From positions 62,001 to 126,000 of the forward strand of contig NZ_WJXB01000001.1 in assembly GCF_009664975.1 (NCBI RefSeq): 64,000 nucleotides of DNA. Direction: 5' to 3'. Made by a program: the position numbers and the translations under genes. The stretch comes from Paenibacillus monticola. GTDB lineage: Bacteria; Bacillota; Bacilli; Paenibacillales; Paenibacillaceae. Below are positions 53,874 through 62,040 of the stretch, in pieces; position 1 is the first letter of the stretch, and every line of letters begins with the position of its first letter. The notes below the pieces were generated by a model. That model was not told the origin of the DNA, did no database searches, and saw nothing but the letters and a program-made list of their open reading frames with translations.

Positions 53874-55154
53874 ATGATGCAGCGAAAAATCAATCCGCTC
53901 CTGCTCGTCTTCAGTCTGCTAGGCGCTGGGGTCGCCTTTCTTATAGGCGAACTGCTGCTGAGCCGCTGGCTTGGCGATATGCCGTCTATTTTGCTTGTCG
54001 GCATTTATTTTGCCATAGTAGCGCTTGTTGTCGGAGTAGGCTGTCTGCTGGCGGAGATGATCTCGCCAACGCTGAACGGATACTCTTGGAAACAGCGCTA
54101 CCTGAGTTTATCGTGGAAGCTGCTGCCGCTGACCGTGGTGCTGCTGTTTGGAGTTGGCGCGGTCACGGAGTTCGTCTATGAGCTGAACTTCGGCGGCGTG
54201 AAGCCGGTTAAAGATGTAGTGATGGTCATTGATGACTCCGGCAGTATGATGCAGAGCGATCCGAATAACAGCCGTTACTCGGCGGCTCAGTCGCTGGTGA
54301 TGCAGATGGATGAAGATAATCAGGCAGCTGTGCTGACCTTCAGTGATGACACTCAGGTTGTTCAGCCATTGATCTCGCTGTCCAAACCGTCAAACCGTGA
54401 TAAAGTATCGGCTGCCATCGGCAATCTGCAGACCACTGAAGGCGGCACGAATATTAGCGGAGCACTTAACGAAGCGTTGAATGTAATCAATGGTGATGGC
54501 CAAACTGCCCGGGGGGCTATGGTTATTATGCTGTCCGATGGAGCCAGCCAATTCGATACTACGCGTGAGTTGCAATCCTATGTGGATCGCGGCATAGCCG
54601 TGAATACGATTGGACTAGGTATGCAGGACCCGGCAGGCTCTGCACTGCTTCAGGATATCGCCAACGCAACGGGTGGACAATATTATGATGTCACGGACGC
54701 AGGCCGACTGGGCTCGGTGTTCCAGCAGATTTATGATCGTCTAGGAGACCGGACCCTGCTAACTGATCGTAGTGACGCGACCAAAGATAGCCCCTATTAT
54801 GCAGTGGTTAGAATACTAGCGCTGCTGTTGATTGGCGCGGCACTTGGACTGGGGCTGGGCATTGTGTTCGATAACCGTCATTTAGCCAAAAGCTTCGGCA
54901 TAGGCGGTGCGGTATCGGGTCTGTTCGCCGGTCTGATTCTGGAGTTCGGCCTTAGCAGTCATTCCTTCCTTAACGGTCTTATACGCCTAATAGCCCTGCT
55001 CGTTCTGGCAGCCATCCTTTCCTTATTTACGGGAATTGTGCCCGTAGGAGAAGGACGACTATATCGTGGCAGCAGACGGAACACAGAGGTTCCTGCAACA
55101 GCGAAGGACAGCTTTCCTGTGCCACGCAGAAATAGGGGCAGCAAAGGATTTTAA
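53874..55154 (+). CDS. Polytopic membrane protein with vWA domain
   Basis: The 426-residue protein has two or three N-terminal TM segments (about 8-30, 38-60 and 80-102) and a vWA domain (about 112-290) with a complete MIDAS: Asp120-x-Ser-x-Ser in VIDDSGSMMQS, Thr in EGGTNISGAL and Asp in MLSDGASQ. Three or four further TM segments follow (about 305-390), then a basic C-terminal tail. It is a different vWA layout from the exported one at 45706. It is the first gene after the 500-bp repeat gap, in one row with the GTPase and GAP1-like genes. AAAGGATGAATA precedes the ATG. Confidence 0.92.
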   Translation: MMQRKINPLLLVFSLLGAGVAFLIGELLLSRWLGDMPSILLVGIYFAIVALVVGVGCLLAEMISPTLNGYSWKQRYLSLSWKLLPLTVVLLFGVGAVTEFVYELNFGGVKPVKDVVMVIDDSGSMMQSDPNNSRYSAAQSLVMQMDEDNQAAVLTFSDDTQVVQPLISLSKPSNRDKVSAAIGNLQTTEGGTNISGALNEALNVINGDGQTARGAMVIMLSDGASQFDTTRELQSYVDRGIAVNTIGLGMQDPAGSALLQDIANATGGQYYDVTDAGRLGSVFQQIYDRLGDRTLLTDRSDATKDSPYYAVVRILALLLIGAALGLGLGIVFDNRHLAKSFGIGGAVSGLFAGLILEFGLSSHSFLNGLIRLIALLVLAAILSLFTGIVPVGEGRLYRGSRRNTEVPATAKDSFPVPRRNRGSKGF

Positions 55155-55178
55155 CGCAGCTGAAAGGAGCCTACAATC

Positions 55179-55814
55179 ATGAGGTACGCCGAAGTGGATT
55201 CATCCACACCGGTCATTACGGATGTCACCTCCCGGGTGGAGGAACGTTTCTGTACGCTGAGCTGGCGCTGGCCCGAAGGGGTGCAGGCGGTCTGCATTCA
55301 TAAGACTGCCGCAGAGGATCGGGAGAGCGGAGAAGTCCCACCGCCCGGGATGAAGCTCTATACCCGTGAGGAATATAAGGCTAATAATGGTTACCGTGAT
55401 CGGCTGGAAGAAATCGGTCTGGTCGCGTATACCGTATACATCCGCCTTACGGAGGATGGAGAGACCCTGCTGGTGCGGCAAAGTAATGCTGCCAACCGTA
55501 TAGTGGTCAGCGCAGGGAAAGCGCGGATCTATTATTCCATCCTTCAGAACAAAGGCTGGTTTGGGAAGCAAAAAACAGTACATATGGCGATTACGGCGGA
55601 GGTGCCGGTACCGCGGGATGTATTGTGCTATGTTAAGAAGCGGGGCGGTCATCCGGCGGGCAAAGAGGATGGTGTGCTTTTTCCATTCGTGCAGGATTTC
55701 GCTGCCGGGCGTAATGTGCTTCCGCCTATTGAGATCGGCAAGGAGGACTTTGTGCGCATCTTTTTTACTGATGGCCGCAAGTACGGGCTTTATTATGAGC
55801 TGGTGCCGGAGTGA
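55179..55814 (+). CDS. Beta-rich protein of unknown function
   Basis: The 211-residue soluble protein seems to consist of two FN3/Ig-like beta domains: about 15-110 (RFCTLSWRWPEGVQAVCIHK, then LVAYTVYIRLTEDGETLL) and 115-211 (RIYYSILQNKGWFGKQKTVH, ending FVRIFFTDGRKYGLYYELVP). AAAGGAG precedes ATG 55217-type position 55179 by a good distance. It sits 24 bp after the vWA gene and 83 bp before the GTPase gene. The Ig-like layout without a signal peptide suggests a cytoplasmic adaptor. No catalytic motif seen. Confidence 0.82.
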   Translation: MRYAEVDSSTPVITDVTSRVEERFCTLSWRWPEGVQAVCIHKTAAEDRESGEVPPPGMKLYTREEYKANNGYRDRLEEIGLVAYTVYIRLTEDGETLLVRQSNAANRIVVSAGKARIYYSILQNKGWFGKQKTVHMAITAEVPVPRDVLCYVKKRGGHPAGKEDGVLFPFVQDFAAGRNVLPPIEIGKEDFVRIFFTDGRKYGLYYELVPE

Positions 55815-55837
55815 GCTCAATTTCTGCTTATGAAGCG

Positions 55838-55881
55838 AGTTTTATGGCGAAGTCAATCGAGATGTGAATGTCCATAAAACT
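55838..55881 (+). promoter_or_regulatory. Hairpin just upstream of the GTPase ribosome site
   Basis: AGTTTTATGG (55838-55847) and CCATAAAACT (55872-55881) are a perfect 10-bp inverted repeat with a 24-base loop. It ends one or two bases before TAGGAGG, the ribosome site of the gene at 55898. It could tune translation, or stabilise the mRNA. Confidence 0.4.
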
Positions 55882-55897
55882 TTAGGAGGATGAAGAA

Positions 55898-57160
55898 ATG
55901 TCTTTTTTTAGCCGCTTTATGAAAAAAAACCAGCCGCAGCCACGGCCGCTCTTTTATGATATTGTGTGTCCGTTTTGCTTCACCAAGTTTGATCCTGCGG
56001 ATGTTGTCTTTCGGGCTATGCATAGCCGGGAGGACGATGAGAATTACGCGCTCGGTGAGGATGATGCGCTGAATAAATATCGCGAGCGTTTCGGGCTTGA
56101 TTCGGTAGATGATGTGGAAGCGATACTTAAACCAGTTGATATTCCTGAGGAGTATCATCATTACACCGATCATGTGCTGACGGGTCTGACCGACCGCTAC
56201 GGTGTGCTCACGCGCAGACGGCTATGTCCGTCCTGCCATAATGAGCTGCCTGTAACAGCGGGCAAGGTTCCGAGCAACATCATCTCGATCATCGGGGCCT
56301 CCCAGGTTGGGAAATCAGTGTATATGACCTCATTGATCCATACGCTGCAGAATACGACGGCGGGCCATTTTGACGCTGCTTGTATGCCGCTAAATGCCGA
56401 GATCAGCCGCAAATTCCGCACACTGTATGAAGAACCGCTCTTCGAGCGCGGGGACCTGCTGGCCTCTACGCAAAAAGAGAGAATGCAGGAGCCGTTTATC
56501 TTTCAGTTTGTGTTTAAGGATGAGGAGAAGCCGCCTTTGACGCTGGTCTTTTTCGATGTGGCTGGTGAAGGCATGGTGGATCAAGATTATCTCGGGCTGC
56601 ACGGACAGCATATCAAGAACTCTGCTGGTATTCTGTTTATGGTCGATCCGCTGCAAATCCGCTCCATTCGGGAGAAGATTCGGATTAACATCGGTGACCG
56701 CCCCGGCGAATGGGTCTCGCAATATGACGAGCCGCGCGATGTGGTGCTGACCATGTTCGGTGATTTCATCGCCTATCAGGAGAAGAGCAAAACCGATATT
56801 CCGACAGCCATCGTACTGGCCAAGAGTGATATGCTGCATTCCTTGAAGGATGAGGATGGCGATTACATCAAATCCAACAGCAATGTGTTCAATAACTACG
56901 TTCACCGCAAAACGTTGAATCTGGATGAGGTCCGTAATATCGACGGTGAAATCAGCCGATTTATCAGCAAGGTGGACCGTCCGTTCAAGGATACGATGGA
57001 TGTGTACTTCTCTAATACCGGCTACTTTGCCGTATCTGCACTGGGCAGCAATCCCGTCAATCAGAAGATTGAAGGTGTGGTCAGTCCGATCCGTGTGGAC
57101 GAGCCGTTTATCTGGCTGCTGCACAAGCTGCATTATATTGAGGGGAGCGACGGCCCGTGA
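55898..57160 (+). CDS. Zinc-ribbon P-loop GTPase (double-GTPase-2-like)
   Basis: The 420-residue protein has two Cys pairs (C24-P-F-C27 and C110-P-S-C113) likely forming a split zinc ribbon, then a TRAFAC-like GTPase core: Walker A GASQVGKS (133-140), G3 FFDVAGEG with Asp220, G4 AKSD (308-311) and a plausible G5 SAL near 380. The family I recall for this layout is the DO-GTPase2 (double-GTPase 2) group of bacterial NTPase-centred systems; assignment at subfamily level is tentative. Its stop overlaps the start of the GAP1-like gene (GTGA), so the two are made together. Confidence 0.88.
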   Translation: MSFFSRFMKKNQPQPRPLFYDIVCPFCFTKFDPADVVFRAMHSREDDENYALGEDDALNKYRERFGLDSVDDVEAILKPVDIPEEYHHYTDHVLTGLTDRYGVLTRRRLCPSCHNELPVTAGKVPSNIISIIGASQVGKSVYMTSLIHTLQNTTAGHFDAACMPLNAEISRKFRTLYEEPLFERGDLLASTQKERMQEPFIFQFVFKDEEKPPLTLVFFDVAGEGMVDQDYLGLHGQHIKNSAGILFMVDPLQIRSIREKIRINIGDRPGEWVSQYDEPRDVVLTMFGDFIAYQEKSKTDIPTAIVLAKSDMLHSLKDEDGDYIKSNSNVFNNYVHRKTLNLDEVRNIDGEISRFISKVDRPFKDTMDVYFSNTGYFAVSALGSNPVNQKIEGVVSPIRVDEPFIWLLHKLHYIEGSDGP

Positions 57161-60100
57161 GTACCTTTTCAGGGTCCAAGATCACTCAACAGATGTATAC
57201 CCGTGAGCGCCGCGGGGTGTACCGTTCGACAGAAGGATTTGATACGGTAGCGAAGTCGGAGAGTCTGGACAATAATTTTGTCAAAAAAACATTGCATCCC
57301 TTCTGCCTCTACGATGCGCCAGCGGAGCTGACTGTGCGTGGGGAGAAGCAGGAATCGTTATATCCGGCTGCGCTGCACCTGTTCCATACGGAGTCAGGTG
57401 AAACGGTTATTGGAAACAATCAATATCAGGCGACGGATTTCACCGGTCAGCGCAGTGCTTTTTTCGCGCATAACTATGTAGTTCCTGCCTCCCGTGCGGA
57501 AGAGATTGTGTTGAGCTACGCGGACTGGCTGCAGGCCGACTTTGCGGGGAGTTATGAAGGAGAGCCGGGGGGCACTTTGCCGGAGCTTACGTCTATTCCT
57601 GTCTTGCGCAAAGTGCGGCGCTCCGATCCGTTAGCGGTCTTACGCTCACTGGGTTTTGGAGAAGAATTATTCAAGGCGTTGCTGCAGGCTGTTATGACCT
57701 CGGTGGCTGGCAAGAAAAAAATATATGTGACGCTCGATGTGCCGATCTCGGAGCTTTCGGTACGGGCCGCGGAGCTTACAGAGCTTCTGTACGCTGCGCT
57801 GCCGTATGAATTCCGCCGGAGGCTGGGTGTGATCACGTATGCCAATGAGCCCAAAAGCCGCAAATATATCCATCTTACCTTTGTGGAAAAGGGTTCGCTC
57901 CGCCCTGGGGACCGCAGTGTAGAGAAGGATTTCACCTTCGACCTGGTCACAGGCCGGATAGGCAATGCAGATTTCGGTGAATCCCGGCAGCCCTACGCAG
58001 ATTTGGTGTGGAAGATGCTAGGACGGAAGGCGGGCGGATTGGATGACTTTGCCCGTTTTGCCGATTCCATGCTGGCTGGAGAGAGCGGAGAGCGTAAGCT
58101 TTCCCCTGCACTCTATAATGAGCTGGCTGTTTTTTATGAGATTGAACAGGGCGACGAGGCTCTATACACCGAGAACAAAAGTGCGGTGCTGGGCGGATTG
58201 CTCTCCTATCTGCAAGCAGACGATGCCATAGATACGAGAGTTCGACTGAATGATATGTTTCTGGAGCGTTTTGACCGTGAATATGATCTCATTCGCCAAA
58301 AAGGCATTCTCGTGCCTGCGGTTATGGAAATCTTCAAAGAGTATTTCACGCTGAAAGGGCATACCTATAAGGTTAAAGTTGTTGATTATTTCATCAATGG
58401 CATGCTGAATAGTCAATCGGCCGGACGTGAGGATGTACTGGGCGTTGCTTACGGTATTATCGAGAGCAATGATGAGCTTAGTGCGGCCTTTTTCAAACGA
58501 GTGCTGGCTCAGCCCGTGTTCCGTAAACAGCTGCTGGAGCCTTATATTGAAGCCCGGCTGGCTGCCGCAGCCAAGTCCGCTGATATTATGGGCTTTGTGG
58601 TCCATTGGGGGCGCTTTCTGCCGGAGGCGCTGCAGCAGCCTTTTGTCAGTGATGCGGTCAGGGACTATTTGATGGAGAAGTTGCAACAGGAGACTGATCC
58701 GGTGGCGGCCGTTGCGGCGATTCATGAAACAGTAGATAAGGTGGAAAAAGAGCGGCGCAAAGGGGCCGGGCTTACAGCTGAGGTGTTATCGCTATTGCAG
58801 GAGCTTACGACGGTGGCAGATCGCTTTTTGCTAAACCGATTGTCGCTCTCTGAGATGTCGCAGGAGCAACTGCTGGAAATCGCTTTTTTAAGCTATCCCG
58901 GGGAGGGAATGGCCTGGCAGCCACCGCTTGATCTCATCAATAAGCAAAAAGCCAACGCACTTCGGGCCGCTTACCGCTGGTTTGGTGAGGAGAAGCCGAA
59001 CGAGGATATTTTCAATGAGCTGTCGCTGAAGGAATTGGATGATGTGCAACTGTTAGGCAGACGTTGGTTGCAGGAGGCACGGACGCTGGAGCCGTTCGAT
59101 CGGCTTCCGCTGGCTTTCTACCACAGCAGTGACCGCGAGGGCGGACCGCTTGATTATGACGAGCTGCTGAAGCTGGTCAATCGCAAAGCCGGAGCGGACA
59201 AAGAGGGTGTCTATCGGTTTCTGGCCTGGTCACAACGGAATCCTTTGTTCACCATCTCGAATAAGAAGCTTCATCCAGGTTACCGGCGGGCGATCCTGAA
59301 GTATTTCCAGAAGCATGACCGCGAAGCTTTCAAGAGCCGTGATTTCCGTAAAAGCTATGTTTCCGCGGCAGGCCCCGCCCTGCAAAATGTCTACAATGAA
59401 GCTCGCTCCCAGCTGGCTTCGCCGCTGGCGAGGTGGATCAGCCGCAGCCGATTTCAACTCCTAATCTCCGGCTCTCTGTTGGGAGTCGTGGTGATTATCG
59501 CTATTATTATCATTAGCATGCTGCGTCCAGAGGGGGCAGGCACCGCCTTGCCGGAGACAAGTCCTTCGCCAACCCCCGCTCAAACGGCCGTTAGTCAGCT
59601 TCCCCCTGCTTCGGTGTATCTGAAGAGCAACAGTGATGTGGAGGTTGGCAGTGTACTGGTGTTCACCTTCGCCAAAGCTGACGAATGTCTCCAGTTCAAG
59701 CCGACGGAGATTGGTCTGGTCGACTCCGCAGGGAAGATTACGGATACTTATAAAGTAGTCACCACCAAGAGTACCTGTCCGGTTCCAGCTTCAGGAACGC
59801 CAGGGACTGCAGATCAGAACAACGCCGCTACTGGCGGGACCGCAACAGACGGAGATTTCGTTGGGGAAACAGCATCGAATGATGAGGCCGCTGCGTCCCC
59901 GAATACTACAGGCGGTAAGGATTCAGCCTCTGCTACTGCGACGGGTGGCTCCGAGCCAACAACGGCACCCGATAGGGGACAGGCTACCTCACTCCAGGTT
60001 GATGTCACACTAGAACCGGGAAGTGTGTTAGTGGAAGGCAGTATGCTCAAAGCCGGGGATTACAAGCTGATCTTGCAGCCAGATCCAGGCCCAACATCAA

Positions 60101-60180
60101 CCCCTGACTCAACTGAGCCAAGTAATGATCCCAGCGCAGTACCCTCAGCTACCGCAAGCCCGGAAGTAACAGCCGAATAA
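57157..60180 (+). CDS. GTPase-associated protein 1-like, single-pass membrane protein
   Basis: The 1007-residue protein starts at a GTG overlapping the GTPase stop by 4 bp. The N-terminal domain (about 10-270; MYTRERRGVYRSTEGFDTVA, NNFVKKTLHPFCLYDAP, LPYEFRRRLGVITYANEPKS) resembles the GAP1-N domain I associate with DO-GTPases. A long helical middle (280-760) follows, then one TM segment (about 767-789, SGSLLGVVVIIAIIIISML) and an extracellular Pro/Thr/Ser/Ala-rich tail with a beta patch. So the bulk is cytoplasmic and anchored from near the C-terminus. A terminator follows, which ends the operon. Confidence 0.86.
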   Translation: MSTFSGSKITQQMYTRERRGVYRSTEGFDTVAKSESLDNNFVKKTLHPFCLYDAPAELTVRGEKQESLYPAALHLFHTESGETVIGNNQYQATDFTGQRSAFFAHNYVVPASRAEEIVLSYADWLQADFAGSYEGEPGGTLPELTSIPVLRKVRRSDPLAVLRSLGFGEELFKALLQAVMTSVAGKKKIYVTLDVPISELSVRAAELTELLYAALPYEFRRRLGVITYANEPKSRKYIHLTFVEKGSLRPGDRSVEKDFTFDLVTGRIGNADFGESRQPYADLVWKMLGRKAGGLDDFARFADSMLAGESGERKLSPALYNELAVFYEIEQGDEALYTENKSAVLGGLLSYLQADDAIDTRVRLNDMFLERFDREYDLIRQKGILVPAVMEIFKEYFTLKGHTYKVKVVDYFINGMLNSQSAGREDVLGVAYGIIESNDELSAAFFKRVLAQPVFRKQLLEPYIEARLAAAAKSADIMGFVVHWGRFLPEALQQPFVSDAVRDYLMEKLQQETDPVAAVAAIHETVDKVEKERRKGAGLTAEVLSLLQELTTVADRFLLNRLSLSEMSQEQLLEIAFLSYPGEGMAWQPPLDLINKQKANALRAAYRWFGEEKPNEDIFNELSLKELDDVQLLGRRWLQEARTLEPFDRLPLAFYHSSDREGGPLDYDELLKLVNRKAGADKEGVYRFLAWSQRNPLFTISNKKLHPGYRRAILKYFQKHDREAFKSRDFRKSYVSAAGPALQNVYNEARSQLASPLARWISRSRFQLLISGSLLGVVVIIAIIIISMLRPEGAGTALPETSPSPTPAQTAVSQLPPASVYLKSNSDVEVGSVLVFTFAKADECLQFKPTEIGLVDSAGKITDTYKVVTTKSTCPVPASGTPGTADQNNAATGGTATDGDFVGETASNDEAAASPNTTGGKDSASATATGGSEPTTAPDRGQATSLQVDVTLEPGSVLVEGSMLKAGDYKLILQPDPGPTSTPDSTEPSNDPSAVPSATASPEVTAE

Positions 60181-60186
60181 AATCGT

Positions 60187-60249
60187 AAACTCCTGGAACT
60201 GTGCAGGACTTGTACCGAGAGGTAAGGTTCTGCGCGGATTCAGGAGTTT
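60187..60249 (+). terminator. Operon-end terminator
   Basis: AAACTCCTG (60187-60195) pairs with CAGGAGTTT (60241-60249), with an inner hairpin between (GTGCAG/CTGCGC) and a TTAATTTTT tail. Confidence 0.8.
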
Positions 60250-60266
60250 TAATTTTTAAATAAGTA

Positions 60267-60296
60267 TTTACATTCTACAAATTTGATGTATATAAT
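60267..60296 (+). promoter_or_regulatory. Promoter of the DoxX gene
   Basis: TTTACA (60267-60272), 18 bases and TATAAT (60291-60296). The leader to ATG 60391 is about 88 bases. Confidence 0.65.
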
Positions 60297-60390
60297 GTAC
60301 TTGAATCAGTTGCAATTAAGTTTTGCTTTTTTTTTGACTTTAACTGTGCTTAATTCGGAAACATATACTGTGAAGTAGGAGGAGATTTAA

Positions 60391-60750
60391 ATGGATACTT
60401 TAGCAATAGTCCTTCAGGTATTATTAAGTCTGATTTTTCTAATGGCAGGGTCTATGAAGGTGTTTGGATCGAAAATGCAGGTGGAAAACTTTAAGCATTT
60501 GCGACTGCCGCAATGGTTCAGAGTTGTTACCGGATTGATGCAGTATATTGGAGTCATTGGTCTTATCGTTGGCATTTGGGAGCCTAGCTGGGCGGCATGG
60601 GCAGGCATCTGGTTTGGAATTATGATGCTGTGTGCGGTCTTGTCTCATGTTCGTGTTAAGGATTCAGTAGCGAACTCCCTTCCCGCCTTCGTGCTGATGG
60701 TGCTGGCTGTTGCAGTCACCGTGATCCAATATTCGGAATTACTCAATTAA
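60391..60750 (+). CDS. DoxX family membrane protein
   Basis: The 119-residue protein has four TM segments (near LQVLLSLIFLMAGSMKVFG, VTGLMQYIGVIGLIVGIW, WFGIMMLCAVLSHV and LPAFVLMVLAVAVTVIQY). The F-x-(L/M)-AGSMKVFG start is the DoxX-like signature. Members sit beside redox regulators and help handle oxidative or electrophile stress; the mechanism is unclear. TAGGAGGAGATTTAA precedes the ATG. An Rrf2-type regulator follows downstream, which fits redox control. Confidence 0.9.
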   Translation: MDTLAIVLQVLLSLIFLMAGSMKVFGSKMQVENFKHLRLPQWFRVVTGLMQYIGVIGLIVGIWEPSWAAWAGIWFGIMMLCAVLSHVRVKDSVANSLPAFVLMVLAVAVTVIQYSELLN

Positions 60751-60754
60751 CATG

Positions 60755-60874
60755 AATTACTGCTGCTAATATGACCCGCGTAGGCCTTCAAGACTCATTA
60801 CCTTACATTTATGCCTCTAATTCACCACTAGGAAGCTAATTTTCGGAATATGGAGGGAATTAGCAGCATTAATT
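60755..60874. repeat. Inverted-repeat element, family C
   Basis: AATTACTGCTGCTAAT (60755-60770) and ATTAGCAGCATTAATT (60859-60874) are inverted copies with one mismatch. Between them CTAATT recurs twice. It lies in the 438-bp gap 60751-61188; the remainder of that gap (60875-61188) holds a G-rich stretch followed by a T-run near 61035-61050 and the regulator's ribosome site, but no gene. Confidence 0.5.
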
Positions 60875-61188
60875 ATAGCTAACTTCAGAATCAAGCCTAA
60901 ATTCAACGATTTAGAAGCACGACATGCTGTTAAAATCATTGCATTGCATGTTGTTGGGTATCCGAGTGAGTTCATGTATAGAATGCATTAAGAAATCGCT
61001 TATCTGGTGAGTAGTGGATGGAAACTCCATTCGGCCGGGGGCGGTTTTTTTGCATCTCATGAAGAGCGGGTTGCTTCCTCGTGTGTTGCCCATGAAGGGG
61101 AATACATCATATAATGTGCTTATGCTGAACGCATATTGAATTTTAGGTGAATTAACCATAGATAACATAGAAGAAAGGAGAATAACCA

Positions 61189-61620
61189 GTGAGTGTAGCG
61201 AATAGAGGGATTGATTTTGGTCCTCCACATTTTAAAATAGCGATTCACGCGATTGTAGGGTTAGCCACAAGCGGTGGCATATTGTCCAGTGCGATGATTG
61301 CCAGCAAAGTGGATTCCCATGCCACCTTTTTGCGCAGAATACTTCAGGCTTTGGCAAGTGCAGGGATTGTTGAATCCAAGGGTGGGCGAGAAGGGGGATA
61401 CATGCTCAATAAACCTCCAGCCGAGCTAACCTTAGGAGATATTTATAATGCAGTAGCGATTGTTGGGCGGGAACCTCTCGAAGAGGTTTGTTGTGGGGAG
61501 GCAGGTGAACAATTGGATCTGGAATTGGAAAAAATCCTCTGGGAAACCGAGCAGCATACGATTCAATATCTGCATCAGTTTACGATTGCCTATGTCATGT
61601 CCCTTGTGAATATATCCTAA
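61189..61620 (+). CDS. Rrf2 family transcriptional regulator
   Basis: The 143-residue protein has a winged helix (KIAIHAIVGLATSGGILSSA, ASKVDSHATFLRRILQALA) and the Rrf2 wing ESKGGREGGYML. The linker carries EEVCCGEAGEQ: two adjacent Cys, fewer than the three of the Fe-S IscR/NsrR types, so thiol sensing as in YwnA/CymR relatives is more likely than a cluster. GTG at 61189 follows GAAAGGAG. It is likely to regulate the DoxX gene upstream; this is inference. Confidence 0.9.
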   Translation: MSVANRGIDFGPPHFKIAIHAIVGLATSGGILSSAMIASKVDSHATFLRRILQALASAGIVESKGGREGGYMLNKPPAELTLGDIYNAVAIVGREPLEEVCCGEAGEQLDLELEKILWETEQHTIQYLHQFTIAYVMSLVNIS

Positions 61621-61680
61621 ACACCGTACAATGAATTAGAACTATTTTTTGAACAATAAAATTAAATATTAATTTTGAAA

Positions 61681-61856
61681 AAGGTGCAGGTTCTGTCATG
61701 AGAACCTGCTTAAAAGGGAAGTCCGGTGCAAATCCGGCGCGGTCCCGCCACTGTAAATGCAGAGCAGCTCTTTCATAGGCCACTGTCCTGGAACTCAAGG
61801 ATGGGAAGGCGAAGAGACGCGATGGATGCATAAGTCAGGAGACCTGCCTTTTTCGT
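61681..61856 (+). ncRNA. Cobalamin (B12) riboswitch aptamer
   Basis: The core motifs of the cobalamin aptamer occur in order. GGTGCAGGTT lies at the 5' end, and GGGAAGTCCGGTGCAAATCC and GGCGCGGTCCCGCCACTGTA form the conserved central core. The 3' B12 box AGTCAGGAGACCTGCCT follows near 61833-61849. The plus-strand orientation points into the gene at 62041. Adenosyl- or methylcobalamin binding should lower expression through the terminator at 61961. Confidence 0.95.
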
Positions 61857-61960
61857 GAACGTTTCTATTCTTCGAGGGGTGAGAATGTGGAACATATGTA
61901 GATTGACTGTGTCACTGGAGCTTTATGCACCACAGACCTCAATATATGTATTCTTCCCGG

Positions 61961-61985
61961 ACCGCCCTTATTTGGGCGGTTTTTA
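61961..61985 (+). terminator. Riboswitch-controlled terminator
   Basis: ACCGCCC (61961-61967) and GGGCGGT (61974-61980) are followed by TTTTAT. It lies between the B12 aptamer and the ATG at 62041, so it is the likely expression platform. Confidence 0.85.
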
Positions 61986-62040
61986 TGTTGCGTTATAGGA
62001 ATTTTATAATACCCAATTCATTCACAGAAAGAGGTTAACC

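Noticed and set aside
53687..54181. Plus-strand frame beginning in the family B repeat and running into the vWA gene
   Set aside because: The vWA gene frame at 53874 has the MIDAS motif and TM segments; the other frame is basic, Cys-rich noise.
60875..61188. Possible second riboswitch in the G-rich stretch before the Rrf2 gene
   Set aside because: A GCGG followed by a T-run is present, but no known aptamer core could be matched.
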